From the NCBI GenBank assembly GCA_021234155.1, contig JAJEKV010000027.1:12102716-12166715 (forward strand): DNA of 64,000 nt, in the 5' to 3' direction. The stretch is from Isoetes taiwanensis (taxonomy: Eukaryota > Streptophyta > Lycopodiopsida > Isoetales > Isoetaceae). Position numbers and translations under genes: made by a program. Positions 45,591 to 56,948 of this stretch are shown here, one piece after another. Below the pieces are notes generated by a model. It saw nothing but the letters and a program-made list of their open reading frames with translations, was not told the DNA's origin and made no database searches. The first letter of the stretch is position 1. The number at the start of each line of letters is the position of its first letter.

Positions 45591-46480
45591 ACTTAACTCG
45601 GTGATATGCCCTTCAGATCCTCATACGTCCATGCAAAGACATCCTTAAACTCCATGAGGAGATCCTTATATTCTTTATGTTCTTCACCAAGATTAAGTTT
45701 TCCCAATCGCACCATCTTGGGTTCTCCCCCGGTACCTAAATTCAACTCATCATAAGTGGGGCCGGGTTAGCATTTGTTGGACTTCCACTGGATGCACAAT
45801 GGGAGGGGTTTCTTTTAGCTTGGGTTCTCCCTCCTCAAATTTTGAGAAGTACTCGGGATATCTCTCCTCTTCTTCTTCCTTTATAGTTTCATTTACTTCT
45901 TCCACATTTACAAAGAAAAACATTTACACCATTCATCCATTCCTCTAAAGCTACTGGATGAAGTATCATCCCTCATTGTTAGTTTTTCATAACCCTCTTG
46001 CTCTACATAAGCTTGGTCTACTTCTATTTCATTATTATTTTCGTTACTATCTACATCATCATCATTATTATCAACATGCATATCTTCAATTGAGGAACTA
46101 GTATCACTATCATTGTCATCCTTATTACCAGATTGAACATGGACCCTTATCTTGATTAAATTATTCCCATCTCCAATTTGCAAATAGCACGTAGACCAAT
46201 CATGTTTAGCTGATGCTTGCATTAACCATGGCCTTCCTAACAGTAATGGATAAGTGCATGCACTATTTGGCATCTTTAAAATGACATAATCCACAAAGAA
46301 AGTCACACCAAAGAATTAAGGTTTTAATCCCAAGTAACTAATCCCAAAGGTGTTACCTTTCGTTGATCAGCCATCCTCACTATAAAACTTACAGGGCATA
46401 GGTTCCGGGCAAATCTAGTTTCCTCCACATACTCTCGGGCATAATGTTTCGCCGAGAGCCCCCATCAATAGTGCAATTTC
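45591..46480 (-). pseudogene. Gypsy aspartic protease and linker
   Basis: CTIDGGSRRNIMPESMWRK-type text at about 46420-46480 carries IDGGS in place of the usual DT/SG active-site loop, and YPLLLGRPWLMQASAKHD (about 46190-46270) is the characteristic second half. Two stops separate them. An Asp/Asn-rich linker (46020-46110) and an EEE-rich stretch (45840-45900) precede the RT. It would cut the Gag-Pol polyprotein. Confidence 0.75.
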
Positions 46481-46484
46481 AGTA

Positions 46485-47715
46485 TCACTTTCGCCCACTT
46501 ATTTCCACATCCAGACAAGGTGAACTCATATCTGCAATTATAGGCCATGCAGAATTGACAACTACTTCTTTATGACTTTTTAATGCGGCCAAGACCACCT
46601 TACGACAACTAGGAGCGATTTGCAATAATTGTTTGAATGTTAAGGAAGGACTTTTATTTTCCAAATCCTTCAAAATATCATAGGGTTGTTCTTCCTTTAA
46701 ATTCAAAACTCTAGTGTACTTCTTACGTTTACCCTTATCCGTATTTTCTTTATTAGACTCGAAATCATTTAAAATTTCTTTAACTTCCATTGGATGGGGG
46801 AGTTGGTCAATATCTTCAAACAACGCTTCGGGTTCCTCAACCTCACTAACTTCATTATCCCCTTCATTTATCACATGTGCTTCATTTTTTTTTTTTATTT
46901 TTATTGTTTCCACAGTTTTCTACACAACATAACTTGGGATATTAACTTCGTCCACATACACAACTCGACTATCTACCACCACTTCCTTTCCCTTATTATT
47001 AGAAGATGGTTCCCCTCTTGCCTTTAATTTGTGAGGACAATTTTCTTGGCTATGTAGGCCTTGGGTTTTGAGATCCCAAGATATGGGTTGATATCCAACT
47101 TGTCTCATAGGATTAGGACAATGAGGTGCTATATGACCTATCTCTCCACATCTATAACATTGGGGTGGAGGCCTCTTCATAACTCTAGGGCGATTTTGCC
47201 TTTCCTCCACGTTGGTAGCATAAGCTGCGCAGGATAAAAGGGTTGTGCTTGATAAGTAGGGGTAGGGGTATTAGGGTTAGCTTCCATTCTCCAAAAATAG
47301 CATCTTTACGTAGGGTGATTAGTTTTACCACACTTTTTGCAAGGAATTGGTATGTTTTGCGGGGAGTAGGACACTCAGATGGTAAATGGCCATAACCTTT
47401 GCATTTCACACACCACATGTTAGTCCTCTCATTGTTTACTTGTGGCTTATTACTCACACCTCTTACCCAATTCAATTGCATCTCGTTCATTTTATTAGTA
47501 AGAGTCTCTACCACCTTTTCTAACTTTTTATCAACCCCTTCCTCTATGGTTGGCTTTGTTATTGGGGCACCACTCCCTAATGTGGCTAGCCTACTATAAT
47601 CTATGGTACCCAAGTCACTAGGCGTGACACCCAACATTCCCAAGTGAGGGCTTGCTAAAGGGGGTTCTAGAGGGTTCTTGAGGGCTACCCCACCCAACAC
47701 GTAAGGCATAATCAA
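46485..47715 (-). pseudogene. Gypsy Gag C-terminal part with two zinc knuckles
   Basis: CVKCKGYGHLPSEC (about 47360-47405) and CYRCGEIGHIAPHC (about 47125-47170) are both CCHC knuckles (C-x2-C-x4-H-x4-C) that bind element RNA. They are in different frames, so a shift lies between. A Lys/Glu-rich stretch follows (46485-46913; GKRKKYTRVLNLKEEQP) leading into the protease. Confidence 0.9.
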
Positions 47716-47913
47716 CCCAGGGATTATAATGGCGGGCCATAGTTAGCTTGGCTTGTTCCTGCCTATTCTGCAATCTTGATGGCACTTTCTAAATCATTGG
47801 GGGTTTGACCCTTAGTGAAAAAACCCAAATCGGTGGTAACCCATTTGTAAAGTATCTTACTTGATCCTCAACTGTAGGGGTGGGCTCTCTTTTGGCTACC
47901 AACCGTCTAAACC

Positions 47914-48492
47914 TCAGACATAGCTCTGCAGACTTTCATTAGGCAGCAAGCGTAAATATGTTAGCTCATCATTTATTCTTTCTTGAAGGCCAATAGGCCT
48001 AAAGGCCTTTAAAAATGCTTTTCTAAGGTCATCCCAAGTCAAAAAAGGGGTAATACTCCTAGAGGTTCTATACCATTCCATTGCTCCATCCTCTAAGGTT
48101 GCTCCAAACAGCCTAAGTCTTTCGGCATTACCATCCTCTTGATTGGCCTCACTAATAGTAAAAAATGATTGAATGTGAGAATCAGCCTCCCCCCCTTTTA
48201 AAGGTGAAAAGGTTGGGTATTTCATTTTAGAAGTTTTAGTTGCCATGGGATTAAGAATCGAAGTATTAGAAGGAGTTAATAAACTGGTTTCCTCTTCACT
48301 ACTTTCCCCAGGGCTAGAGGGTATGGTGCTACTGCTACTAAACCCTTGCTCTACTAACAGTCTTTCTTCTTCCAAGACTTGCTCTTTTAATTCCCTTCTT
48401 TTTTGTTCTCTAAACTCTAGTCTAGCACTACGTTCAGCCTCTTGCTTCTCGATGCTCTTCTTTCTCCTTTCAGCATCCAGGCCCCAATTCAT
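47914..48492 (-). CDS. Gypsy Gag N-terminal/capsid part
   Basis: An open frame begins with a coiled-coil-like basic/acidic stretch (RRKKSIEKQEAERSARLEFR, EEERLLVEQG). It continues into the retrotransposon Gag capsid domain (MKYPTFSPLKGGEADSHIQS, LFGATLEDGAMEWYRTSR, FLTWDDLRKAFLKAFRP, LTYLRLLPNESLQSYV). Gag would form the virus-like particle in the cytoplasm. The frame is interrupted between 47914 and 47715. Confidence 0.9.
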   Translation of the reverse strand: MNWGLDAERRKKSIEKQEAERSARLEFREQKRRELKEQVLEEERLLVEQGFSSSSTIPSSPGESSEEETSLLTPSNTSILNPMATKTSKMKYPTFSPLKGGEADSHIQSFFTISEANQEDGNAERLRLFGATLEDGAMEWYRTSRSITPFLTWDDLRKAFLKAFRPIGLQERINDELTYLRLLPNESLQSYV

Positions 48493-48519
48493 GCAAAAAC
48501 TTTAATTACTGGAACAAAT

Positions 48520-48556
<37 letters not shown>

Positions 48557-48952
48557 ACGTAGAGGTGGATGCCCCCTCTTGGCTTACAAATTCTTCAAAT
48601 GAAGATTGCCTAAGTCTTCTTACAAATTCTTCGGTTCCCAACCATCCAGGAATTGGTTGTGGTTCCTCCCATGGTCCCACCGCTCCCCAACCACTATTAG
48701 GGTTGAATTCTCTTACGAGGATTATTTAAAATAAGTACTTTGTGCTTAGTGATGGGTAAATGTGGCCAATTTTCCATTCCTGCAAGCCATTATACATCCA
48801 ACAAAAATTTGATTAATTTTATTTTATTTTATTTTATTATTATTTATTTTTTATTTTTTTTTCGAAAATATAACAAAAAATTCAAGAGTTGTACTATTAT
48901 TCGTCAACACGATTACCCTTTAGTTAAGTTTCTCGGAATGCCCCCCACTAAA
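48493..48952 (-). other. Gypsy 5' untranslated region and primer site
   Basis: Between gag and the 5' LTR. It contains a T-run on + (48523-48552). Five bases in from the LTR the minus strand reads TGGGGGGCATTCCGAG, the likely primer-binding site, but not one of the common tRNA-Met sites; I cannot assign the tRNA. Confidence 0.6.
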
Positions 48953-49537
48953 TGTTGGCCGGGTCAACCTACCCCAAGCCCGACAGAGTTCTTAGGCAAT
49001 GGATGACAAAATAATAATACTCATGACAGCAAAAAATATAATTCCGTTAATTACTTACGCCAACACCACCACAACTAGGCTCATAACTTCCGTTATACCC
49101 CTTAAGCCTAGCCGCACCGCTTCCTTTTACTCCTTGCTTAATATATATTTTTTTATTATTTAATATTAACAATTTTATATTGTGGATATATATTTGTATC
49201 ACAATTATCAATAATATATATATTAACCTTGGTTGCCATGCTCATGCCCCTTAATGCATTCGAATTCCTTAATCACCCATGTTAACCCCTTTTTACTCTT
49301 ATTTTTAGACAACAATATCCGTTAGCTTTTAGTTAGGTTATTGTTGAACAAAAAAATAAAAACACAAGGCAAGAAATAGCAGGAGCGTACCTGTTAGGGC
49401 AGCGACCAGCGGCCAGGGCGGCGACCAGCAGCCAGGGCGGCGATTCTACCTCCTCTCTGCTTCAATCGATCCCTGCTCAGCGATTCCTCTTGCCTTTCTT
49501 TTACCTGCAGATATAGCAATGAGCCAGCAAGATGCAG
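48953..49537 (-). repeat. Gypsy LTR, right copy, first segment
   Basis: 585 bp collinear with 39004-39536, with the extra 53-bp segment starting 'aatcacccatgttaacccc'. It is interrupted after GATGCAG by the CACTA element. Confidence 0.95.
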
Positions 49538-49559
49538 CACAACCACCCCAATTCTGGGT

Positions 49560-50335
49560 CTACACCTAAAAACAACAGTAATAAAAAGACCACATGTCGT
49601 TGTTCCAAAAAATCTACATGTGGTTATGTGGAGGTGTGGTTTATTAAGGAGGCAGTGTAGTTTTTTTTATGGAGCTATAGTTTTTTTTTTTTTGGAAGGT
49701 GTGGTCTTTTTTTGAGGTGTCGTTTTTTTAAAAGAAGTGTTGCTTATTTTCTTGAGGGGGTGTTGTTTTTAAGGTGGTGTTGTTTTTTGAGGTGTAGTTT
49801 ATAACCAGGTGTAGTTTTTAAGAAGTCGGTTTTTATGGAAGTATAGTTTTTTGAAGTGTGGTTTATAAGGAGGTATAGTTTTTAAGTGGTTGTTTTTTAA
49901 GGAAGTATGGTTTTCTAAAGTGGTATGATTTTTTTTAATCGAGGTGTTGTTTTTTGAGGTGTCGTTTATAAGTGGGTGTAGTTTTTAAATATCTGTTTTT
50001 TAAAGAAGTGTGGTTTTTTGAAGTGTGGTTTATAAGTGGGTGTAGTTTTTAAGTGGCTATTTTTTAATGAAGTATGGTTTTCTGAAGTAGTGTAGTTTAT
50101 AACTAGATGTAGTTTTTAAGAAGCTATTTTTAAGGAAGTATGATTTTTATTTTTTGTGTGGTTTATATAACTAGGTATAGTTTTTACGTAGAGGTGTGGT
50201 TTTTAAGTAGGTGTAGTTTTTTTTAAGTGGTCGTTTTTTTTACGAAGTGTGGTTTTAGAAGGCGCCGTGAAGTTTTACGCTGTGGCTATTTCTTAAGGAA
50301 GTATGGTTTTTTTGAGGTTATTTCTTAAGCAAAGC
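49560..50335. repeat. CACTA left subterminal repeats
   Basis: About 20 degenerate units of 'gaagtgtggtttataagtgg' and 'gtgtagtttttaag' fill this stretch. Such arrays are the transposase-binding regions of CACTA elements. Confidence 0.85.
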
Positions 50336-50428
50336 ACCACCACTTGGAATATTGTTTGTGTGCTCAACTTTGGGAATGTATCGTATTGTTTTACATTCGT
50401 GAAAACTAACTTCAACGGTTAGATTCAA

Positions 50429-50810
50429 CACTACAAGAGAATGAGCATTTTTTGTCAGAAAAATCGTCAGAATGTCTAGAGAGATTTTTGCCTGACGTAC
50501 AGGCTGACGAACGTACTGACGATTACTATTTTGATGCTTTTCCTGACGATACTACGTCAGACATATTGTCACATAAATCGTCAGAAGCCTTCGTCAGGTT
50601 AAGCGTCACATTAATCGTCAGAATATACGTCAAATATGTATCGTCAGAAAAAGCGTCAGATTTTGCGTCAGAATTTGCGTCAGAATTTGCGTCAGAATAT
50701 GCGTCAGAATAACCGTCAGAATATGCGTCAGATATAACGTCAGATATATCATCAGATTTTGCGTCAGACTATTCGTCAGATATTGCATCAGACTAATCGT
50801 CAGATGGTGC
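50429..50810 (+). mobile_element. End of a second CACTA element with CGTCAGA array
   Basis: CACTACAAGAGAATGAGC at 50429 is a classical CACTA terminus (CACTACAAGAAA type), and it is followed by more than 20 copies of TCGTCAGA/GCGTCAGA to about 50805. The matching opposite terminus is not found in the window. It lies inside the 7.4 kb element, so it is an older or nested remnant. An Ala/Ser/Glu-repeat open frame across it is an artefact. Confidence 0.7.
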
Positions 50811-51719
50811 TTTTCTAAGCGCTATTACAATTTTAAATATAACATTTCATTGAACAGTATATATTTTAGATGAAATTTGATGTTTTACAAAGCTCCTCGA
50901 TTTGTCTAATGATGTATTATTTAATTAAGCTTGATTTAGTTCCGGGGGGGGGATTAATTTCCATCCCTAGCTAGTATTGTAGGTTTGAGCTAACGCGGAC
51001 CCCATATTTATATGTTTATGGGACACTTAAGAATCTACCGAATAGACTTACAATACTATATTCATACAGTAACTTGACAATTTTATAATCTTGCTAGAGT
51101 TCCTGGGACGGTCGGGGGACAATGTGGCATCTCTAGAGACATAGAATTTGTTATGTGCATGCAATGTCTTTGTATTTGATGGTTTAGTAAAATACTTGTA
51201 GGACATACTGGAAATAAATTAGGGCGAATTGCCCTCTAGATTTGCTAGATGGATACTATGCCAGGAGCCGCATTTGCTTGGTTGCATGGTCTAAAGATCG
51301 TGGTCTTAATTTAATACTATGGCTTTAAGTTCATATTTAAAGGTTGGTAAGACCTTCAAAATTTTATAATGGTTGAAAAACTTTATCTACCTTGAAGAAT
51401 TGGCCCGTTAGTTGACACTGAAAATGGCATATTGCATGTAAAGAATGCAATATGTGGAAATTTGATGCCTTGGACATTTTGCGCATAGCCCTAGAGTTGT
51501 TGGTGTAGGTTATTATTTAGGCAACGTTACCAGGACTCTAACCTGACTTTAAAAGAGATGTCACGTGGATGGGGTTAACTTTTACTTTCTAGTTCGTGTC
51601 TCCATGCATGGACCTGACCGTGCATAAAACTGTGGTTCTCAAACGGGGAGAATCCACCCGAATGGTGCGCCCATAGCCGGTATTGCTTGTGGAGATTTCC
51701 AGTAGGAAGGGCTCTAATG

Positions 51720-51885
51720 TTCCACGCTGGCTCTAATGTACCACCTAGGCTCCAACATGCCAAGGTGGTTCAAACATGCCACCTAGGTTCCGAAATGCCA
51801 CGTTGGCTCTAGCGTGCCACCTAAGGTCCAACATGCCAAGGTGGCTCAAACATGCCACCCAGGCTTCGAAATGCCACCAGGGTCT
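51720..51885. repeat. Degenerate 50-bp repeats inside CACTA
   Basis: 'ccacctaggctccaacatgc', 'caaggtggttcaaacatgcc' and 'tccgaaatgccac' recur three times with changes. No gene. Confidence 0.75.
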
Positions 51886-52400
51886 AGAAAGTTGCCGAGG
51901 CAGCCTTTCGTGGCAATGCTCCTCCGGGAGGCTATATGCTAATGCCCCCAAAGCTCGGTTTTCTTATCCGTCTATTGAATCCTCCTTTCAAGGACCAAGC
52001 TTTGAGCAGGTTCAAAAAAATCCAAGATCGGTCTTGGAGAACTTATCAAACCGCGAAGTCAAGAGCAATTAGAAGTCAAGAGCACCTTTTGCAGTAGCAA
52101 GATTGTTTGGGATCGTTCTAGATGGCCGATAGATCCAAACTCTATTATTTCAGTTGTCGTCGCTTTGCATGCATGTTCAAAAATGGTGCACCTAGTTATC
52201 TATAAAAGCAACCACATTTCGTCCTCCGAAACGTAAACCCTGTGTATTTCTAGGTTATTGTAGGGTTTATGTTATGGAGGTCGAGTTTTGGTCGTTTGTA
52301 CATGGAAGAAGGTCAAGAAGTTGCAGTTGAAGACGCAAAGCAATAGGAACTGAGGGACATGGGTTTGGATCTATTTTCCTTCCATTCGAAGTCAAGAGGT
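51886..52400. repeat. Dispersed LTR-like repeat, copy 1
   Basis: It shares ordered blocks with 61345-62200 and 62475-62690: 'gaggcagcctttc', 'gcaatgctc', 'aaagctcgg', 'tttcaagga', 'tccaagatcggtc', then further on 'cctccgaaacgtaaaccc', 'gagttttggtcgtttg', 'ggtttggatct'. It lies inside the CACTA element. Probably a piece of an LTR or leader of an unplaced retrotransposon. Confidence 0.75.
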
Positions 52401-55190
52401 GGCATGCAGAGTTTTTGATAAATTTCAAAGCCGAGATGTGCCAAAAGAAGCTGTGATATGGGGAAAGTGGTCAAATTGCAATTTGGATCACAGGAAGTAT
52501 TTTTTGCGCATTGATTTGCACAAAACAGTCAAGAACAATCTCAGACAACATTCAAAAGTCTACATATGAGTTTGGAGAAGGGGGAAGAAATAGGGGCGAG
52601 CAATGGTAATAGACATACATCATACAAATGGAATTTATGGATCCTTGATGGAAATTGGAGACAATAAATAAGATATGGCCATATGAATGTTTTGACCAAG
52701 GATTAGGGTGTAAGACCTCGAGACAAGAAATATAAGGAAGGAAGGAAGGAAGGAAGTTTATTTTAACGTCCACGGAGGCCAGAGGCCTATGAGAGGAAGG
52801 AGACTGAATCCTGCAAGCCAAAACCCCAACACCAAAAACAAACAATGGGGTCATTGCAAAGAGAACCCTACTACCGGGATGAAAAACCCCCACTTGGGAG
52901 GAAAAACCCTAACAGAAGAATGGGCTCTCAAATACCATGCCCTATAAGGTGGAAGAGCAAGTCGGACGTCTTTAAAATCTGCAGGATGTAAGCTCCCCAG
53001 TCTTGGCTACCATAGGTGATGCGAAGTAAGCGATGTAGCGGTGTGTCGAGCATCTAAGATCGTTATTTGCACCGCTCGGACATGGGCATATATCAAGACC
53101 GGGCATGAGCCGATTTTAGGGAGGGCATGGTGCTCATCCTCTATCGCGCAATGCATCTCACAACACCGACATATCCTCTCCTTTGAAGGGGATCCTGCGC
53201 CATTCACCCCCAAGTTTTGCAAGAGGTTTTGTCTCAAGATTTGTTTGCGAGGTAATGGGAACTTGGCCCTTATGGCTGCAATAGCTCTCCGAAGAAGAGG
53301 TTGAGAGATGTGTGCTTTCAGGCACCGATGTGGGCTAGAAGTGGTGAAATTAAGTGACTCAAGGGGTTATATACTCTGAAAAAAAAATAGAGAATTGGTC
53401 TAGGCAAAAAGTGCTTCAAAGGTGGATTTATGGCATGATAAGAACGAAAGGGGTAAAATAGGATATGGAGGTAGAAATGAGGGAAATGGCTAGGAATGTG
53501 GAACCAAATACCATGAGGTCTTCCAAATTTGAAGTTGTTGACTTCTAAATTTGATGTTGACCCTGCAATTGGCATGTCAAAGCCCACGTGGCATGTTGGA
53601 GCATGTTGTAACGTGGCAAATTGGTGATGTGGACATGATGACTTGGATTTGCAGTAAATATGACAACCTTTGGAATTTTTGGTAGAGAAGTTTGGCAAGG
53701 GATAGAATAGAAGGAACTTTAAGAACTTAAAGAGCTGACTACCAGGGCCTTGCTAAGCTACTATAAAGGGAGGGTGTGGATATCAGAAGAAGGATCCTTA
53801 AAACCTCCCCGGAAGCTTCTGTCCTCTTTGAAGGTCCTAGCGACGGATGAGCATCTCCCCTACTCTAAAACTGTGAGCATTTGCAAAAATTATGGTAGAT
53901 GCCATGGCATGATTTTGGTGAGGTGGCAAAGATGAGACTTGACGTGAAAAAATGAAGAATTTGCATAGACAAGTTTTCAACATTAACATATTTCTCCATG
54001 GTGACATGGCATTTCTTTGGATGGTGTGGCGTGTGATGTGATGACTAAGCATTTTATGCACTTTAGATAGAAAATGACTAGGCCAATGTACAAAAGAAAA
54101 AAAAAAGAGTGTTTTTTGAGTGAGATAAGTAGGTAATAGTGGCAAGCAAGGTGATGTGGCACTCGAAATGAAGGTGATGGGGCACTGGAAATGACGAGGT
54201 GTCATAAGAAAGAGAAACCGAACTTCATAATTTTTGAAAAGATGACTTTTTCAAAAATTATGGGTGATGACATGGCATGAACATGTGAACACCTATGGTG
54301 ATGACATGGCAAAACATTTAAGGGATATAAAAATATAGAATTTGCCAAGCCAATTTAACTTCTTAGAAGAAGCATGTTCACCAGGATGCCCCTAGATTCC
54401 CTTGCCAATACTAATGCATGAATGGCATGCAGGAATTTGTCATGTTTTATTATATTGGATGCTGGAAGCGTGCAGAGAACATTGAATAGAGTTTAAAACT
54501 CTAGATGATCTGAGACATGGATAAGTATAAGTATTTGCAAATTTATCTATGGTTTATATTCATAGACAATTACCTGAGACATTCATGAATTACAAAGGTG
54601 CGTAGAGAGTTTATTATTTAGGTTGAAGTGATTATTTGCACCTGCATGAATTAACCTAGGGCTTATTATGATTAATTCCCAATAGCTAAGATTTTCAAAT
54701 TTGAGTCGAGCTATGATTTTAGAATGTAGATGTACGTGGACCAATGACACATTGATATGAACAAAAAGCAATAAGGGAAATTCAAATAGTCGGGTTCAGG
54801 GATGATAAATGTGGGGCCAATCAATCGAAACAAGAGATGAACAAGTGGAAGAGGTTGCAATGCCCATTGCTATCGAGCTATTGGAATTGAAAACAACCTA
54901 GAAGATATTGAGTTACAAGTGACGATCAGCCATTGACCATTGAAATATCATTTGCTAAATGTCTATATATTCAATAAGAGTATTTATCTATTCACAAGGG
55001 GCTTTTTTTTGTAAGTTCGAATTGGAAAAGGGTCTATTGAAAAGTTTGAATTCTAATATTATGTGAAACTTATAAGGGCCGTCGGATGAAAAATAAATCA
55101 AGGGCTTAGATCTTGATCCTCGTCTTCCTGTCTCATTGGTCGAACCTTTTGTCGGTAAGCGGCGGGCTTTTTTGGCGGGCTCCAATCCCC
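52401..55190. other. CACTA interior, mostly unassigned
   Basis: It contains retroposon-like element D (52735-52915) and many degenerate 'gtgatgacatggcat/ggtgatgtggca' phrases between 53570 and 54320. No transposase or other known domain. Confidence 0.5.
52735..52915 (+). repeat. Hairpin-core copy D with tail hairpin and (GGAA)n
   Basis: Read on the minus strand, the core lies upstream: arms CTGTTAGGG / CTACTACCGGG partly pair, and the core is GGGATGAAAAACC...GGGAGGAAAAACCC on + at 52875-52910. The tail hairpin GGCC-TCT-GGCC (52777-52787), 'ccgtggacgttaaa' and (TTCC)n (52735-52756) follow. About 80 nt separate core and tail. No RT is present, so it is SINE-like. Confidence 0.65.
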
Positions 55191-55990
55191 TTCTTCTTTT
55201 CTAAATTCAGATTACCTTCTGTTTCGCCTCCTCCCCATGCCTTTCGCCTCTGCTCCTAGATTTCATTCGGATCCCGCCCCTCTGCACCCGTTCCGTTCGC
55301 TGGCCTCAAATCCAGCCTCCTTTCGCTCCTCCATCCCTGTTCCCCTAACGGTTTGCCCATCCTCTCCTCGTCTCCTCCTCCTTTTTTTTCCCTTTCAAAT
55401 GCTTTCGGATCTTCCTTTCCGCTTCCAATCCTTTTCTTTCCTCCTTCGTTCGCTTTTTATGTTAATTTCCTCAATTGGGGCGGTCTCGTTTGCTCCAGTT
55501 TTCTTCAAATCCGATGCTTTGGATATGAGGATTTCGCTCGCGCTTCACGCAACCGGATAGAGCCATAAGCGCAAAAATGATCTCCAATCAATCCGCGAAT
55601 TCGCAAAACATCACTTTCGGATTTAAGCGGGAAAGAAGCCCATGTCCGAATGTCAAAACAGAGGTCGGTATGTAGATCAACTTGCTTCAATTATGAGAAA
55701 ACACCAAACCAAATGGAAAAAGGATGTGTTCACTATGTGCGGGCCGAAAAGAGTAATGGTGGAAATATGTGTTGCATTTCGAGGGAGATCCCGGATCAAC
55801 GGAGGAGAGAGGCTCAAGAAGCTCCAGCAGACAGCACAGAAAAGAGGGCCGTAGTATGCTCGGCCCTCAAGAACCCTTGAACACCATAACTCAAGGACTA
55901 AGCTTAGAGTTTTGTGCTATCGATGGAACCCGATCCGGAAGGGTTTTTATTCAACTGTATTGGAGTTTAATTTCTTGACTTTGGATTCAG
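55191..55990 (+). other. Possible captured gene fragment in CACTA
   Basis: GC is higher than its surroundings, and the start resembles a plant 5' leader (pyrimidine-rich, CGCCTC, TCGC). Competing open frames at 55237-55560 and 55642-55880 give no recognised family. CACTA elements often carry host gene pieces, so this is worth a search, but I cannot name a gene. Confidence 0.3.
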
Positions 55991-56199
55991 GCCCGACTTG
56001 GATTTGTAATGGCGAAGCTTGGTCCGAAACATAAACATTTTCTTTTCTATGGATAACCATAGAAAATCAAGAAGAACAATGGTAGCTAAAACTTTTATTC
56101 TTGTAAAACAATGGAATTTGTATATTTTATGGCTTTAATATCTTTGTTGTTTTGGAGCCCTCAAATCTAAGGGGAAAATATGTTAGGAAATTGAGTGTG

Positions 56200-56940
56200 A
56201 AATTGAGTTATTCCTATAAGTTTTCCTCTTTCCAACATCATGTTGTTTTTACACCCACATCCTTTATAAAAAAAACAATTCATCATGTTGTTTTTAAAAC
56301 GATGTATTTTAAAACTGCATCCTTTATTATGTTTCTACAAAACGACATGTATTGTTTTGGAAAAACAACACCTAAAGGCCTTTACTTTTCTAAAGAACTA
56401 CATGTGATTTGTATGTAAAACTATATATCAAAATTCCTTCTGATCAGATAAACATTATTGGAAAACAACAGCTATTCTTGAGTAACCACATATCATTTTT
56501 CGTGAAAATCAACACTTGGAAACAACATAGCTAAGAAAAAAACCCAAAAACGTACGTGTAGTTTCTAGCAAAGTCGGACAAAATTCTTTACGTGGTTTTT
56601 CAGTGTTGTTTTTCTGCAAAACAACAGTTAAAAGTAACATGTGGACCTTTTAAGTTTATTGAGAACGACATGTCTACTTTTTAGGAAAACAACACTTGAA
56701 AAATATAGCTACTTTTAAAAAACAACATGTAGAAACACATGTTAATTTCTACGCGTAGATAATTTTGGCAAAATTCTACGTGTAGACTTTTTCCGAAAAA
56801 AACTACATGTATAAAAATTTTGCTAAAAACTACACGTCATTTCTAGCAAATCCGGACAAAAAACAACACGTAGTTTTTTGGTGTTGTTTTTTTGCAAAAA
56901 AGACACTGAAAAACAACATGTGGACCCAGTTTTGGGGTGG
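56200..56940. repeat. CACTA right subterminal repeats
   Basis: Many units of 'aaaacaacatgtgga', 'aaaaacaacacgtag' and 'ttctagcaaagtcggac' (the last at 56564 and, as 'gcaaatccggac', 56846) approach the right terminus. They are the complement-type counterpart of the left array. Confidence 0.8.
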
Positions 56941-56948
56941 TAGTGCAG

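Larger units (their letters stand above)
49538..56945. mobile_element. Level 3: CACTA (En/Spm-type) element, 7408 bp
   Basis: The left end CACAACCACCCCAATTCTGG and the right end (read inward on the minus strand) CACTACCACCCCAAAACTGG are inverted repeats starting with CACTA-type termini. The 3-bp target duplication is CAG (49535-49537, 56946-56948), and the uninterrupted site is seen at 39533-39540 in the other LTR. Subterminal repeats flank both ends. No transposase is recognisable inside; the interior is repeats and unknown sequence, so it is non-autonomous or gutted. Confidence 0.95.

Noticed and set aside
50452-50712. Ser/Glu/Ala-repeat protein
   Set aside because: Read-through of the CGTCAGA subterminal repeat array of a CACTA end.
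55237-55880. Candidate Cys-containing protein in the CACTA interior
   Set aside because: Two overlapping frames compete and neither shows a known motif; recorded only as a possible captured fragment.
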